Positions 32,761 to 41,493 of a stretch of 44,195 nucleotides of DNA are shown in pieces (the stretch's first letter is position 1; every line of letters starts with the position of its first letter). The DNA lies in IMG/VR virus record IMGVR_UViG_3300027983_000028, positions 1 to 44,195 of that record. One strand, 5' to 3'. The notes under the pieces were generated by a model. That model worked only from the letters and a program-made list of their open reading frames with translations. It was not told where the DNA came from and searched no databases. Both the position numbers and the translations under genes were made by a program. This DNA comes from a virus.

Positions 32761-33122
32761 TGGGCTCAATACTAGATAGAATAGAAGATGAAGAGCGAAA
32801 CAAGAAGATAGATAAACGCACTTCTATGCTAATGATTGAACAGATGATGAGTGAAGTGGCAGAAGACACAATGAAAGTTTTTGCGTTTGGTGCAGCTAAA
32901 CATCCTGACTCAGGAGACACACCAAACTTCTTAACAGAGAACGGAAATAAATGCAGTGTAAAAGACAGGGGAAGTAGTTGCTTGAGACATTCAGCAGAAT
33001 TGCTGACAGGTAGAACAGAAGACGAGGAGTCCGGATTACATCCAGCGCTCCACTTAATCTCTTCAGCAGCTATTTTATATGCGAGACATAAACGAGGCAT
33101 AATACACACACAGGATAAGTGA
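32760..33122 (+). CDS. dATP/dGTP diphosphohydrolase-like protein (DUF5664-like)
   Basis: 120 aa. FAFGAAKHPDSGDTPNF, then LRHSAELLTGRTEDEESGLH and ALHLISSAAILYARH match the helical H..E..G..DEESG..H..H pattern of phage nucleotide pyrophosphohydrolases. It may trim the dNTP pool alongside the dUTPase. Substrate unknown. Confidence 0.6.
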   Translation: MGSILDRIEDEERNKKIDKRTSMLMIEQMMSEVAEDTMKVFAFGAAKHPDSGDTPNFLTENGNKCSVKDRGSSCLRHSAELLTGRTEDEESGLHPALHLISSAAILYARHKRGIIHTQDK

Positions 33123-33406
33123 TGACTAGTCAAAGTAAGAGAGCAAGTATAACTGAGGCGTTAATCAATGTGGTTAGCGGAATGTTTATTGCATTCGCCC
33201 TATCCCAGCTTGCTCACTGCTACCAAGACGAAATCAGACAATACATATGGGAAGGGTTCACATGGACCCTAAACGTAACGAGCAACATGTTAATGACAGG
33301 TGCAATAACAATATGTTCCATCATAAGGGGATACTTGTGGAGAAGATATTTTAACAGAAGACAACTCAAGAGATATTCCTTAAAAGATAAGGAGAAAACA
33401 AAATGA
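33122..33406 (+). CDS. Two-pass membrane protein (DUF7220-like)
   Basis: 94 aa from ATG 33122, which overlaps the upstream stop by one base. SKRASITEALINVVSGMFIA, a second membrane stretch (TSNMLMTGAITICSIIRGYL) and a basic end RRYFNRRQ fit a small phage membrane family that I know as DUF7220, of unknown role. Confidence 0.6.
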   Translation: MTSQSKRASITEALINVVSGMFIAFALSQLAHCYQDEIRQYIWEGFTWTLNVTSNMLMTGAITICSIIRGYLWRRYFNRRQLKRYSLKDKEKTK

Positions 33407-33594
33407 GCAACAAGCTATCAAATGACCTAAGAGTGTTTTCAGAAGAGCTGTATGCGTACACACACTTCAAGGACACACTAAGCGAAGAGGGAGCCAACAA
33501 GTTAAGGCACAACATGACAATGGATATTAAGCAGTTACAAGAAGAACTAGAAGAGCTGCACACGCAGCTTACAATTGAAACAGTTAACTCGTAA
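33403..33594 (+). CDS. 63-aa coiled-coil protein
   Basis: Overlaps the upstream gene by four bases (ATGA). C-terminal coil DIKQLQEELEELHTQLTI. It precedes prkA by ten bases and may be translated with it. No function assigned. Confidence 0.55.
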   Translation: MSNKLSNDLRVFSEELYAYTHFKDTLSEEGANKLRHNMTMDIKQLQEELEELHTQLTIETVNS

Positions 33595-33604
33595 GGAGAG
33601 GTAC

Positions 33605-35518
33605 ATGAAACTACTTGATGCATACAAGAAGAAGTATCAGCAACATAGGTCGGAGAAGATGACCATGGAGCAATACCTCACCTTGGCCAAAAAGGATAGC
33701 TCCGTATATAGTTCTCCTGCTGAACGTATGTTAAAAGCAATAGGTGAGCCGACGAAGATAGATACGGCTAAGAATCCTAGACTAAGCAGACTGTTCGGTA
33801 ATCGTGTTATTAGAACCTACGATGCATTTAAAGACTTCTACGGACTTGAGGAAGTGGTGGAGCGAATCGTCTCCTTCTTTAAACATGCTGCACAGAACTT
33901 AGAGGAAGCAAGACAAATTCTATATCTATTAGGACCTGTAGGGAGTGCTAAGTCGTCTCTAGTGGAAACACTAAAATCTCTCATGGAACAAGAGCCGATA
34001 TTTATCCTAGCGGATAAGGATGGGAACCCAAGTCCACTACATGAAAGTCCATTAGGTATGCTAAGTAAGGACTTATTAAAGGAGATGGGGATACATTCGT
34101 ACACGACAATAGCAAGTCCTTGGGCAACTAAACGCCTAAAAGAATACGACGGTGACTTGTCAATGTTCAATGTAATTAAACGATATCCTAGTCAGTCGGA
34201 TCAAGTGGCAATATCTAAGACAGAGCCAGGCGATGAGAACAACCAGGACATCTCAACATTAGTAGGTAAGGTGGATATTCGGAAACTTGAACATCATGCA
34301 CAAGACGATCCGGATTCATACAGCTACAGTGGTGGATTATGTCAGGCCAATCAAGGCATGATGGAGTTTGTAGAGATGTTTAAAGCTCCCATTAAAATGT
34401 TACATCCGTTGCTAACAGCTACACAGGAACGTAATTATAAAGGGACAGAAGCCATTTCAGCCATTCCGTTTCAGGGCGTAATCGTAGCCCATTCCAATGA
34501 ATCAGAGTGGGATACATTTAAGAACAATAAGAACAATGAAGCGTTCTTAGATAGGGTGTATACGGTGGAGGTGCCTTATTGCTTACAAGTGGACGAAGAG
34601 CAGAAGATTTATAAGAAGCTTGTAAGTAACAGCACGTTGGTGAATGCGCCTGTAGCACCTAACACATTAGAGATGTTAGCAGAGTTCTGTATTCTTACAC
34701 GGTTGGAAATACCAGAAAACTCTGACGTTGTATCTAAGATGAAAGTGTATAACGGTGAGAACATCAAAGAGAAGGACGCTAGAGCTAAATCGTTCCAAGA
34801 GTATAAAGATGGTTCGTCACTCGATGAAGGGTTCTTTGGATTCTCCACACGATTGGCATACAAAGTACTTGCCGAGGTATATAACTTCGACGCTGAAGAG
34901 ATAGCTGCTGACCCTGTACATCTGTTGTACGTACTAGAAAAGACAGTTAATAAGAGCCGACTAAATGAGGAATTGTCCGAAAAATATTTGGCATTTATTA
35001 AAACGTACTTGGCTCCCAACTATGCTAAGAAAGTGGGTAAGGACATTCAGACGGCCTATTTAGATAGTTATCAAGAGTTTGGACAAGCCATGTTTGATAG
35101 ATACATTGTATTTGCAGATCATTGGATACAAGACAATGACTATAGAGATGTGGATACAGGCCAGATGTTTGACAGGGAACAACTCAGCGAAGAGCTCAAT
35201 AAAATTGAGAAGCCAGCTGAGATAAGCAATCCTAAGGACTTTAGACACGAGGTGGTTAATTTTGCTCTTAGATATCAAGCGACACATAAGGGACACAATC
35301 CTAAGTGGACAGCTTATGAGAAACTAAGACGTGTTATTGAAGCTACAATGTTCAGTAAGACACAAGACTTGCTACCAGTGATATCATTTGCAGGACATGG
35401 TGACTCTTCAGATAAGTCTAAGCACGAGAGTTTCATCAATCGAATGCAAGAGCTAGGATATACGGAACGTCAAGTGAGACGTGTGGTAGAATGGCACTTA
35501 CGTACGCTGAAATCATAA
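33605..35518 (+). CDS. prkA: PrkA-family serine protein kinase
   Basis: 637 aa from ATG 33605 (RBS GGAGAGG); E. coli YeaG has 644. Walker A GPVGSAKS (about 110-117), AAA+ region with HPLLTATQERNYKG, and the characteristic FFGFSTRLAYKVLAEVYNFD segment, then NPKDFRHEVVNFALRYQATH and GYTERQVRRVVEWHL. Cellular homologues phosphorylate proteins under starvation and are co-expressed with yeaH and spoVR, exactly the order here. No truncation. Confidence 0.92.
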   Translation: MKLLDAYKKKYQQHRSEKMTMEQYLTLAKKDSSVYSSPAERMLKAIGEPTKIDTAKNPRLSRLFGNRVIRTYDAFKDFYGLEEVVERIVSFFKHAAQNLEEARQILYLLGPVGSAKSSLVETLKSLMEQEPIFILADKDGNPSPLHESPLGMLSKDLLKEMGIHSYTTIASPWATKRLKEYDGDLSMFNVIKRYPSQSDQVAISKTEPGDENNQDISTLVGKVDIRKLEHHAQDDPDSYSYSGGLCQANQGMMEFVEMFKAPIKMLHPLLTATQERNYKGTEAISAIPFQGVIVAHSNESEWDTFKNNKNNEAFLDRVYTVEVPYCLQVDEEQKIYKKLVSNSTLVNAPVAPNTLEMLAEFCILTRLEIPENSDVVSKMKVYNGENIKEKDARAKSFQEYKDGSSLDEGFFGFSTRLAYKVLAEVYNFDAEEIAADPVHLLYVLEKTVNKSRLNEELSEKYLAFIKTYLAPNYAKKVGKDIQTAYLDSYQEFGQAMFDRYIVFADHWIQDNDYRDVDTGQMFDREQLSEELNKIEKPAEISNPKDFRHEVVNFALRYQATHKGHNPKWTAYEKLRRVIEATMFSKTQDLLPVISFAGHGDSSDKSKHESFINRMQELGYTERQVRRVVEWHLRTLKS

Positions 35519-35525
35519 TAAAATG

Positions 35526-35542
35526 TGGGGCTAAATGCCCCA
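35526..35542 (+). terminator. Attenuator-like hairpin between prkA and yeaH
   Basis: TGGGGC-TAAAT-GCCCCA followed by TTATTG. Five to six GC-rich pairs with a poor U-tract, in the only gap of the operon. Likely reduces, but does not end, transcription. Confidence 0.5.
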
Positions 35543-35557
35543 TTATTGAGGATTAAC

Positions 35558-36691
35558 ATGACTATTATCGATAGAAGAGACAGCAAGAAAAAGTCTGTTG
35601 GGAATAGACAGAGATTCATACGTCGATATAAAAAGCATATCAAACGTAACATACAAGACATTTCTTCAGATAAGGGGATTACAGATGTACTTAACGACCG
35701 TACCATTACCATACCCGATGAGGATGTATCTGAGCCTTCCTTCGGACACGACCCAGCTAGAGGAAAAAGCAAGCACGTACTTACAGGTAATCGAACTCTT
35801 AAGAAGGGCGACCGTGTCGACCAGCCTCCCAAGGACGACGGGAAAGGACCTCAGGGCAGTGACTCGGGAGATGGCTTTGATGAGTTTACGTTCACACTAA
35901 CTAAGGAAGAATTCCTTGAGTTATATTTTAGCGACATGGAACTACCTGATTTCATTAAGGAAAGAATAATAGGATCTACCAAAGAGAAGTGGAAGCGACA
36001 CGGCTATTCTAAAGACGGTATTCCATCACGTCTCGACCTACCTAAAACACTTAAGCAAGCACTGGCTAGAAAAATAGCCACTAAGTCTAAGAGGTTCTTA
36101 GATAACGTAGACATGAGGTATAAACACTTTACGAAGCAGCCTTTCCCAATTAGACATGCGGTGATGTTCTGCATCATGGATGTGTCTGCTTCGATGGGTG
36201 CCAAAGAGAAAGAACTATCTAAAAGGTTCTTCTTATTGTTATATCTGTTCCTACACAAGAGCTATGACAGCATTGATATAAGATTTGTACGTCACACACA
36301 AGAAGCTGATGAAGTGGAGGAGAAAGAGTTCTTTTACGGAACACATACAGGCGGCACAGTGGTATCTTCCGGTCTCAATCTGGTAAATAAAATCATTGAT
36401 GAGGAATATAACTTAGAGCAGACGAACATATACATATCACAGGCATCAGATGGGGACAACTTCTCTTATGACACAGCTAACGTGATAGACTCGTTACATG
36501 AATTGTTAACAAAAGTGCAATACTTTGTATACGTTCAAGTGGATACATATCAAGGCAGAAGACATTACGGAGACAGCTTGTGGGAAATATATGAGCCATT
36601 GATTAAGCAACACGCTAATTTCAATGCCGAGCTTGTGGAGCAGGCCAGTGACATCTATCCTGCATTACATAACCTATTCACAGGAGAGTAG
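35558..36691 (+). CDS. yeaH: YeaH-family (DUF444) von Willebrand A-like protein
   Basis: 377 aa (E. coli YeaH 427) from ATG 35558, with GAGG upstream. N-terminus DRRDSKKKSVGNRQRFIRRY, as in the family. The metal site DVSASMG (Asp208, Ser210, Ser212) is intact, and GTHTGGTVVSSGL follows. Partner of PrkA in bacteria. The N-terminal linker is shorter than in host proteins. Confidence 0.9.
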   Translation: MTIIDRRDSKKKSVGNRQRFIRRYKKHIKRNIQDISSDKGITDVLNDRTITIPDEDVSEPSFGHDPARGKSKHVLTGNRTLKKGDRVDQPPKDDGKGPQGSDSGDGFDEFTFTLTKEEFLELYFSDMELPDFIKERIIGSTKEKWKRHGYSKDGIPSRLDLPKTLKQALARKIATKSKRFLDNVDMRYKHFTKQPFPIRHAVMFCIMDVSASMGAKEKELSKRFFLLLYLFLHKSYDSIDIRFVRHTQEADEVEEKEFFYGTHTGGTVVSSGLNLVNKIIDEEYNLEQTNIYISQASDGDNFSYDTANVIDSLHELLTKVQYFVYVQVDTYQGRRHYGDSLWEIYEPLIKQHANFNAELVEQASDIYPALHNLFTGE

Positions 36692-36692
36692 A

Positions 36693-39038
36693 ATGACTAA
36701 GCCATTATATGAAGGGGCGGAGTGGAACGAGCAGCTCGTGAAAGACACATGGGCTACGATTGATAAAATAGCTAAGGAGAAGTTCGGCCTTGATTATTAT
36801 CCAGAACAGATAGAGTTAATATCTAGTGAGCAGATGCTTGATTGCTATTCTTCTGTAGCTATGCCATTGATGTACAACCATTGGAGCTTCGGTAAGTCAT
36901 TCATTCAGAACGAGAAGAGCTACCGTAAAGGACAGACAGGACTTGCCTACGAGGTCGTAATCAATACAAATCCTTGCATTGCTTACCTGGTAGAAAACAA
37001 CACCATGACGCTGCAAGCACTTGTATTGGCTCATGCGTTAGCAGGTCACGGATCTTTCTTCAAGAATAATTACTTATTTAAGAAGTGGACAGATGCGGAC
37101 ACAATTCTTGACTACCTCCAATATGCTAAAAATTATATTACCAAATGTGAGGAACAGCACGGAGAGGAAAACGTAGAAGCATTCCTAGACAGTTGTCACA
37201 GTTTGCAATACAACTCAGTGGATAAATATAAGAAACCAGGTAAGCTTAAGTCAGAGCTGCAATATAAACGACAACAAGAATGGGAGCAATATCATGAGCA
37301 GACGTTCAATGATTTATGGCGAACTGTGCCCGACAAGAAGGGGCCAGCAACAAAGGCTAAGGCGTCAACACAGTTCCCAGAGGAAAACATTCTATACTTT
37401 ATGGAGAAACATTCTCCTGTTCTTGAAACCTGGCAGCGAGAGATCTGTAGAATAGTTCGTAAATTAGCTCAGTATTTTTATCCTCAAATGCAGACAAGTT
37501 TAATGAACGAAGGTTGGGCTTGTCAAAAAGGAGACTCGGAATATTTATCCCCAACAGGATGGAAACGAATCGATGAGTATGAAGGTGGTGAAGTGGCTCA
37601 ATATAATGAAGATGGCACAGTGGAATATGTAACGCCAACTAACTATATTGTAGAAGACAACAAGGAGTTAATACATTTCGAAGGAGAGAGCTTTGACCAA
37701 TGTGTAACACCCGACCATAGAATTCCTTATATAACATCGAGAGGAAACTTAAACGTTAAAGAGGCTGCTCTACTGCCTGATAACGGACTGTTCATTAAAG
37801 CAGGGCGATTAAAAGGAAAAGGGCTAGACATATCAGAGTTGGAATTAAGATTGATGGTGGCGATTAGTGCTGATGGACACTTCATTCCTAGAACCAACAC
37901 TAATTATGTACAAATGGGATTCACCAAAGAGAGGAAAATAAATCGACTGGAGTGGTTATTAAAAGAAACTGGAATAGAATATAAGAAAACCCAAGGGACA
38001 CAAGGCAGAACATGGATTAACTTCTATGCACCTGAAAGAAACAAGCAATTGTCTGAGTACTACTCTGCATCACAAGAGCAATTAAATGTAATAGTGGAGG
38101 AAGCAACTAAGTGGGATGGTACGGAAAAATCAGGCAGGAGCATCTACTTCGGCAATAATAAGAACAACGCTGATTTCATCCAGTGGGCCATGTCCATGAC
38201 AGGTAGTTCAGCATCGCTTAGACAAGAAGGTAATCTGTATATAGTAGAGAAGCTTCTACGAAGCGTCACCTGTATAGAGAGTACGTCCAGGAAAGAGCTA
38301 GAGGGGCTACATACGGTGTATTGCTTCACAGTACCTTCCGGGATGTTCATGACACGAAGGAACGACAAGGTGAGTGTTACAGGTAATTGTTTTGTACATC
38401 ACATGTTGATGACAGAGATGCACGACCAGGAGTATTTAACAGACGGAGCATATCTAGAATTCTTGCACAACCACTCTAATGTAGTGGCCCAACCCAATTG
38501 GACAGCTAAGCATTACAGTGGCATTAACATATATGCTTTAGGCTTCGCCATGTTTGAAGATATCCGGAGAATATGTTCAAATCCAACAGAAGAAGACAGG
38601 AAGTGGTTTCCGAATATTGTTGATACAGATTGGTTAAAAACTACAAAGTATGTTATGATGAACTTCAGAGACGAATCCTTCGTTCTTCAGTTCTTGTCTC
38701 CTAAGATCATTAGGGATTTTAAATTGTTCACGTTGGAGTTCAATGAGGACAATAACTATCTAGAGGTGGCAGCGACACACGACGATGATGACATATTGAA
38801 AATAAGAAAGAACTTGGCAGAGCACTATGACGTTAACAAGAGGGTGCCGAAAGTGGAGATAGTGGGAGTAGATTGGGATGATGATCGTACACTACATATG
38901 GAGTACACATCAGAAGATGACAAAGTGTTGGAATACAGCACAATGAGCAAGACAGTGGGACATATTAGAAAGCTGTGGGGGTTTGACGTTGAGATGAACT
39001 ACGTAGACAAAGATGGGAACGAGGTGGACATTGTATGA
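36693..39038 (+). CDS. spoVR: SpoVR/YcgB-family protein interrupted by an intein
   Basis: 781 aa precursor; 492 aa after removal of the 289-aa intein (E. coli YcgB 510). ATG 36693 has GGAG upstream. Exteins: LAHALAGHGSFFKNNYLF and DSCHSLQYNSVDKY, then MNEGWA / CFVHHMLMTEMHD, the family signature with probable metal ligands Glu and His-His. C-terminal LEYSTMSKTVGHIRKLWGFD. Third gene of the prkA-yeaH-spoVR set. Confidence 0.92.
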   Translation: MTKPLYEGAEWNEQLVKDTWATIDKIAKEKFGLDYYPEQIELISSEQMLDCYSSVAMPLMYNHWSFGKSFIQNEKSYRKGQTGLAYEVVINTNPCIAYLVENNTMTLQALVLAHALAGHGSFFKNNYLFKKWTDADTILDYLQYAKNYITKCEEQHGEENVEAFLDSCHSLQYNSVDKYKKPGKLKSELQYKRQQEWEQYHEQTFNDLWRTVPDKKGPATKAKASTQFPEENILYFMEKHSPVLETWQREICRIVRKLAQYFYPQMQTSLMNEGWACQKGDSEYLSPTGWKRIDEYEGGEVAQYNEDGTVEYVTPTNYIVEDNKELIHFEGESFDQCVTPDHRIPYITSRGNLNVKEAALLPDNGLFIKAGRLKGKGLDISELELRLMVAISADGHFIPRTNTNYVQMGFTKERKINRLEWLLKETGIEYKKTQGTQGRTWINFYAPERNKQLSEYYSASQEQLNVIVEEATKWDGTEKSGRSIYFGNNKNNADFIQWAMSMTGSSASLRQEGNLYIVEKLLRSVTCIESTSRKELEGLHTVYCFTVPSGMFMTRRNDKVSVTGNCFVHHMLMTEMHDQEYLTDGAYLEFLHNHSNVVAQPNWTAKHYSGINIYALGFAMFEDIRRICSNPTEEDRKWFPNIVDTDWLKTTKYVMMNFRDESFVLQFLSPKIIRDFKLFTLEFNEDNNYLEVAATHDDDDILKIRKNLAEHYDVNKRVPKVEIVGVDWDDDRTLHMEYTSEDDKVLEYSTMSKTVGHIRKLWGFDVEMNYVDKDGNEVDIV
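37521..38387 (+). mobile_element. Intein in SpoVR
   Basis: 289 codons, residues 277-565 of the precursor. Begins Cys-Gln-Lys-Gly-Asp, has the block B motif VTPDHRI (Thr and His) and block F VYCFTVPSGMFM, then VSVTGN before Cys+1 of the second extein. The penultimate residue is Gly where His is commonest. A LAGLIDADG-like motif, LMVAISADGHF, is at 37851-37883; a second clear copy is lacking, so the homing nuclease looks decayed or minimal. Splicing residues appear intact. Confidence 0.9.
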
Positions 39039-39397
39039 GGAAACTTAAAGAGCGCCCATATTGTAGCAACACATTAACTGAGGCAGGATTCTTCGGTATG
39101 ATACGGTCGAACCTAAGACGGCTCTCCCTGAGATGGAAACCTAGAGGTGACTATCTGAATTCTATTAGAAGGCCTAAGGAGAACGGAGGGAGAAGCAAAT
39201 GGGAATATCCATGTCAAGTGTGCAAGCAGTGGTTCATTAGAGCTCACGTCGAGGTGGATCATATAGAGCCTTGTGGCAGCCTAAGAAGCTTTGAAGACAT
39301 AGGACCATTTGTTAAAAGAATGTTATGTGAGAAGGACGGATTCCGTGTATTATGTAAAGAATGTCACCAAGTAGTTACGAACGAGGGGAGGAAATGA
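39035..39397 (+). CDS. HNH endonuclease
   Basis: 120 aa. CQVC, then HVEVDHIEPCGS and RVLCKECHQVV give an HNH core with two CxxC zinc pairs. It overlaps the SpoVR stop as ATGA. It may be a free-standing homing enzyme, possibly linked to the adjacent intein, or a packaging-associated HNH protein, although terL is 18 kb away. Confidence 0.8.
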   Translation: MRKLKERPYCSNTLTEAGFFGMIRSNLRRLSLRWKPRGDYLNSIRRPKENGGRSKWEYPCQVCKQWFIRAHVEVDHIEPCGSLRSFEDIGPFVKRMLCEKDGFRVLCKECHQVVTNEGRK

Positions 39398-39398
39398 C

Positions 39399-39587
39399 AT
39401 GCCGATATATGATTATATGTGTGGAGCATGTAAGGAAACAACAGAGGTGAGACAGAAGTTATCAGATAAGGAGTTAATCAATTGCCCCAAGTGTGGCAAG
39501 AAGAAGCTCATTAAGTTAATATCTCCTGTAGGGTTTCGACTTAAGGGGGACGGGTTCTATAAACCAAGTGAGGTCCAAGATGATTAA
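39399..39587 (+). CDS. FmdB-like zinc-ribbon protein
   Basis: 62 aa. MPIYDYMCGACKETTEVRQK and NCPKCGKKKLIKLISP show the two CxxC pairs and the fold of the FmdB family, followed by SPVGFRLKGDGFY typical of it. RBS GGGGAGG. A putative small regulatory zinc protein. Confidence 0.85.
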   Translation: MPIYDYMCGACKETTEVRQKLSDKELINCPKCGKKKLIKLISPVGFRLKGDGFYKPSEVQDD

Positions 39588-39678
39588 ATTAGAGTGTACA
39601 CATCATGACGGCACGAGAGTGGTTATGGAAGTGGAGAATGTGACAGATATCACCCAGAGACAGTGGATGAACACATAG
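39580..39678 (+). CDS. 32-aa hypothetical protein
   Basis: ATG 39580 lies in the end of the FmdB-like gene; RBS GAGG seven bases before. Sequence begins MIKLECTHHDGTRVVMEVEN. Function unknown. Confidence 0.45.
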   Translation: MIKLECTHHDGTRVVMEVENVTDITQRQWMNT

Positions 39679-39690
39679 AGGCTGAATAAT

Positions 39691-39783
39691 ATGAACATAA
39701 TAGTTAAAGTGGGAATAGTGGATGGGTACATAGTTGCCATATGCTTAGCGGCTCATGCGATAAGTCAAGGGGTGGTGATATGA
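39691..39783 (+). CDS. 30-aa membrane peptide
   Basis: MNIIVKVGIVDGYIVAICLA starts a mostly hydrophobic peptide whose TGA overlaps the ATG of the ClpP-like gene. No strong RBS. Might only couple translation. Confidence 0.4.
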   Translation: MNIIVKVGIVDGYIVAICLAAHAISQGVVI

Positions 39784-40424
39784 AGCGTATTCTAGCTGTA
39801 ATACTGGTGGGGGCGTTAAGCCTTTTTTTATACTCTCAATACGAGAAAAAACTAGAGACAGAAGCGTATACTGTACAGGGGTATAACATTTATTTAACGT
39901 CAGAGATATTTGACACTGACGCATACAGAGGACTCATTGTATTTATTAATGAGCACCAAGACGTTAAAGAGATGAATGTGTATCTAGCAGGTAACGGAGG
40001 TAGTGTGACAAGCTTATTGCAATTGGTGAATGCCATGCGTGCGTCTCCCACTAAGTTTCACGGAGTAGTGTATGGGGACGTATATTCGGCACATGCTGCG
40101 TTGGCCATGAATATGGATTCGCTTACTGTCGTTAACGAAAATATATTGTTTATGTTCCATCGACCAGCTATAGATGTTAATGGTGTAAATGTATTACTAC
40201 CTGTAGTGTGCAACATGGTACCAGAAGGTAGTGTGGACAGGGGAGTGGACATGAAAGGCAAGTGCGAAAGGTATATGAAAGCCGTAGAGAACAGCTCTGA
40301 CGCAATAGTGGGGGCAGCAATCATCAATGCAATGACAGACGAAGAGGTGCAGCGGTATAAAGACGGGGACGACGTTATTCTAACCTATGAAGAAATAGAG
40401 GAGAACAGACATGCAAACCAATAA
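39780..40424 (+). CDS. Membrane-anchored or exported ClpP-like protease
   Basis: 214 aa from ATG 39780 (GGGGTGG upstream). Residues 1-19 (MKRILAVILVGALSLFLYS) form a signal anchor. The core repeats the ClpP layout: AGNGGSV (70-76), Ser103 in GDVYSAHAALAM, His127 in LFMFHRPA. The mature domain would face the periplasm. Only distantly like the first ClpP-like protein. Possible signal-peptide peptidase-like function instead. Confidence 0.7.
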   Translation: MKRILAVILVGALSLFLYSQYEKKLETEAYTVQGYNIYLTSEIFDTDAYRGLIVFINEHQDVKEMNVYLAGNGGSVTSLLQLVNAMRASPTKFHGVVYGDVYSAHAALAMNMDSLTVVNENILFMFHRPAIDVNGVNVLLPVVCNMVPEGSVDRGVDMKGKCERYMKAVENSSDAIVGAAIINAMTDEEVQRYKDGDDVILTYEEIEENRHANQ

Positions 40425-40572
40425 GAAATCAGAAGAGGTGACAGAGTTGGAGCTACTGCCTCATACAGCTAAGAAAACACATGAGGCTGTACTAGCAGTT
40501 AATGACAAACGACTAATCGTTCCGGTGGTGGGATGTCGATATGCTGAACTTAAGTGGGAGCAATTCTTATGA
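40411..40572 (+). CDS. 53-aa hypothetical protein
   Basis: Overlaps the ClpP-like gene end by 14 bases and the next start by four (ATGA). RBS AGGAG eight bases upstream. Includes VNDKRLIVPVVGCRYAELKW. Unknown function. Confidence 0.5.
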   Translation: MQTNKKSEEVTELELLPHTAKKTHEAVLAVNDKRLIVPVVGCRYAELKWEQFL

Positions 40573-41327
40573 AACATTTTTTCATTCCTGATGTCCAAGC
40601 TAAAGACGGCGTCAACTTAGATCATCTCAAGTGGATAGGTCAATACATTGTAGATAAGCAGCCAGAGGTTATTATACAGATTGGTGACTTTGCTGACATG
40701 CCTAGCCTATCTAGTTATGACAAGGGTAAGAAATCGTTTGAAGGCCGTCGCTATAAAAAAGACATAGCAGCAGCGAGGGTGGCGATGGATTATCTGCTAG
40801 GCCCTATGAAGGAGTTCAACAAGAAGGCAGCAGAGAACCATAGAGCACGCTACAAGCCACGAATGGTGATGTGCCTAGGCAATCACGAGGCTCGAATCAA
40901 TCGTGCAGTGGAAGAGTCCGCAGAGCTTGACGGCGTAATAGGCTATCATGACCTGCCATATGAAGACTGGGAAGTACATGATTTCTTAAAACCTGTCTTT
41001 ATTGATGGAGTGTGCTATACTCATTATATGTCCAACCCTATGTCAGGACGACCACTTAGTGGTCAGACGCATAATGTATTGAAGAATGTAGGACATAGCT
41101 TTGTTGTAGGACACACACAGAAGTTAGACGTAGCGACACGACACTTAGCATCTGGGGAACAACAATGGGGAATCATTGCGGGAGCATGTTATTTACATGA
41201 TGAAGAGTATAAGGGATATCAAGGAAACCATCATTGGCGTGGCGTCATAATGTTGAATGATGTTAAGGAAGGCTCGTTCGACCCGATGTTTATTTCGTTA
41301 GACTACTTGAGGAGACGTTATGGATAA
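40569..41327 (+). CDS. Metallophosphoesterase (calcineurin-like)
   Basis: 252 aa from ATG 40569. Metal motifs in order: PDVQ (Asp8), GDFAD (Asp40), GNHEAR (Asn105, His106), THY and GHTQK. A nuclease or phosphatase acting on DNA or nucleotides is likely; substrate unknown. GTG at 40554 is an alternative start, but the ATGA overlap supports the ATG. Confidence 0.8.
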   Translation: MKHFFIPDVQAKDGVNLDHLKWIGQYIVDKQPEVIIQIGDFADMPSLSSYDKGKKSFEGRRYKKDIAAARVAMDYLLGPMKEFNKKAAENHRARYKPRMVMCLGNHEARINRAVEESAELDGVIGYHDLPYEDWEVHDFLKPVFIDGVCYTHYMSNPMSGRPLSGQTHNVLKNVGHSFVVGHTQKLDVATRHLASGEQQWGIIAGACYLHDEEYKGYQGNHHWRGVIMLNDVKEGSFDPMFISLDYLRRRYG

Positions 41328-41490
41328 TTTTTTCGAAGACCTACTCAAAGGTAGCGAGGTTCCTTTTGATAACTTTCGTCCGTTACACGAGAGTGTAGTG
41401 GAGAACCTAGAGAAAAGGATAGCGGCGTTGGAGGTAGAGGTAGCTGCTCTCAAGAGGCCTGCAGTTATATATCTATCGTACGAGGGCTAA
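41320..41490 (+). CDS. 56-aa coiled-coil protein
   Basis: MDNFFEDLLKGSEVPFDNFR, then the coil ENLEKRIAALEVEVAALK. RBS GAGGAG. Overlaps the upstream stop by eight bases. Unknown function. Confidence 0.55.
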   Translation: MDNFFEDLLKGSEVPFDNFRPLHESVVENLEKRIAALEVEVAALKRPAVIYLSYEG

Positions 41491-41493
41491 GTT

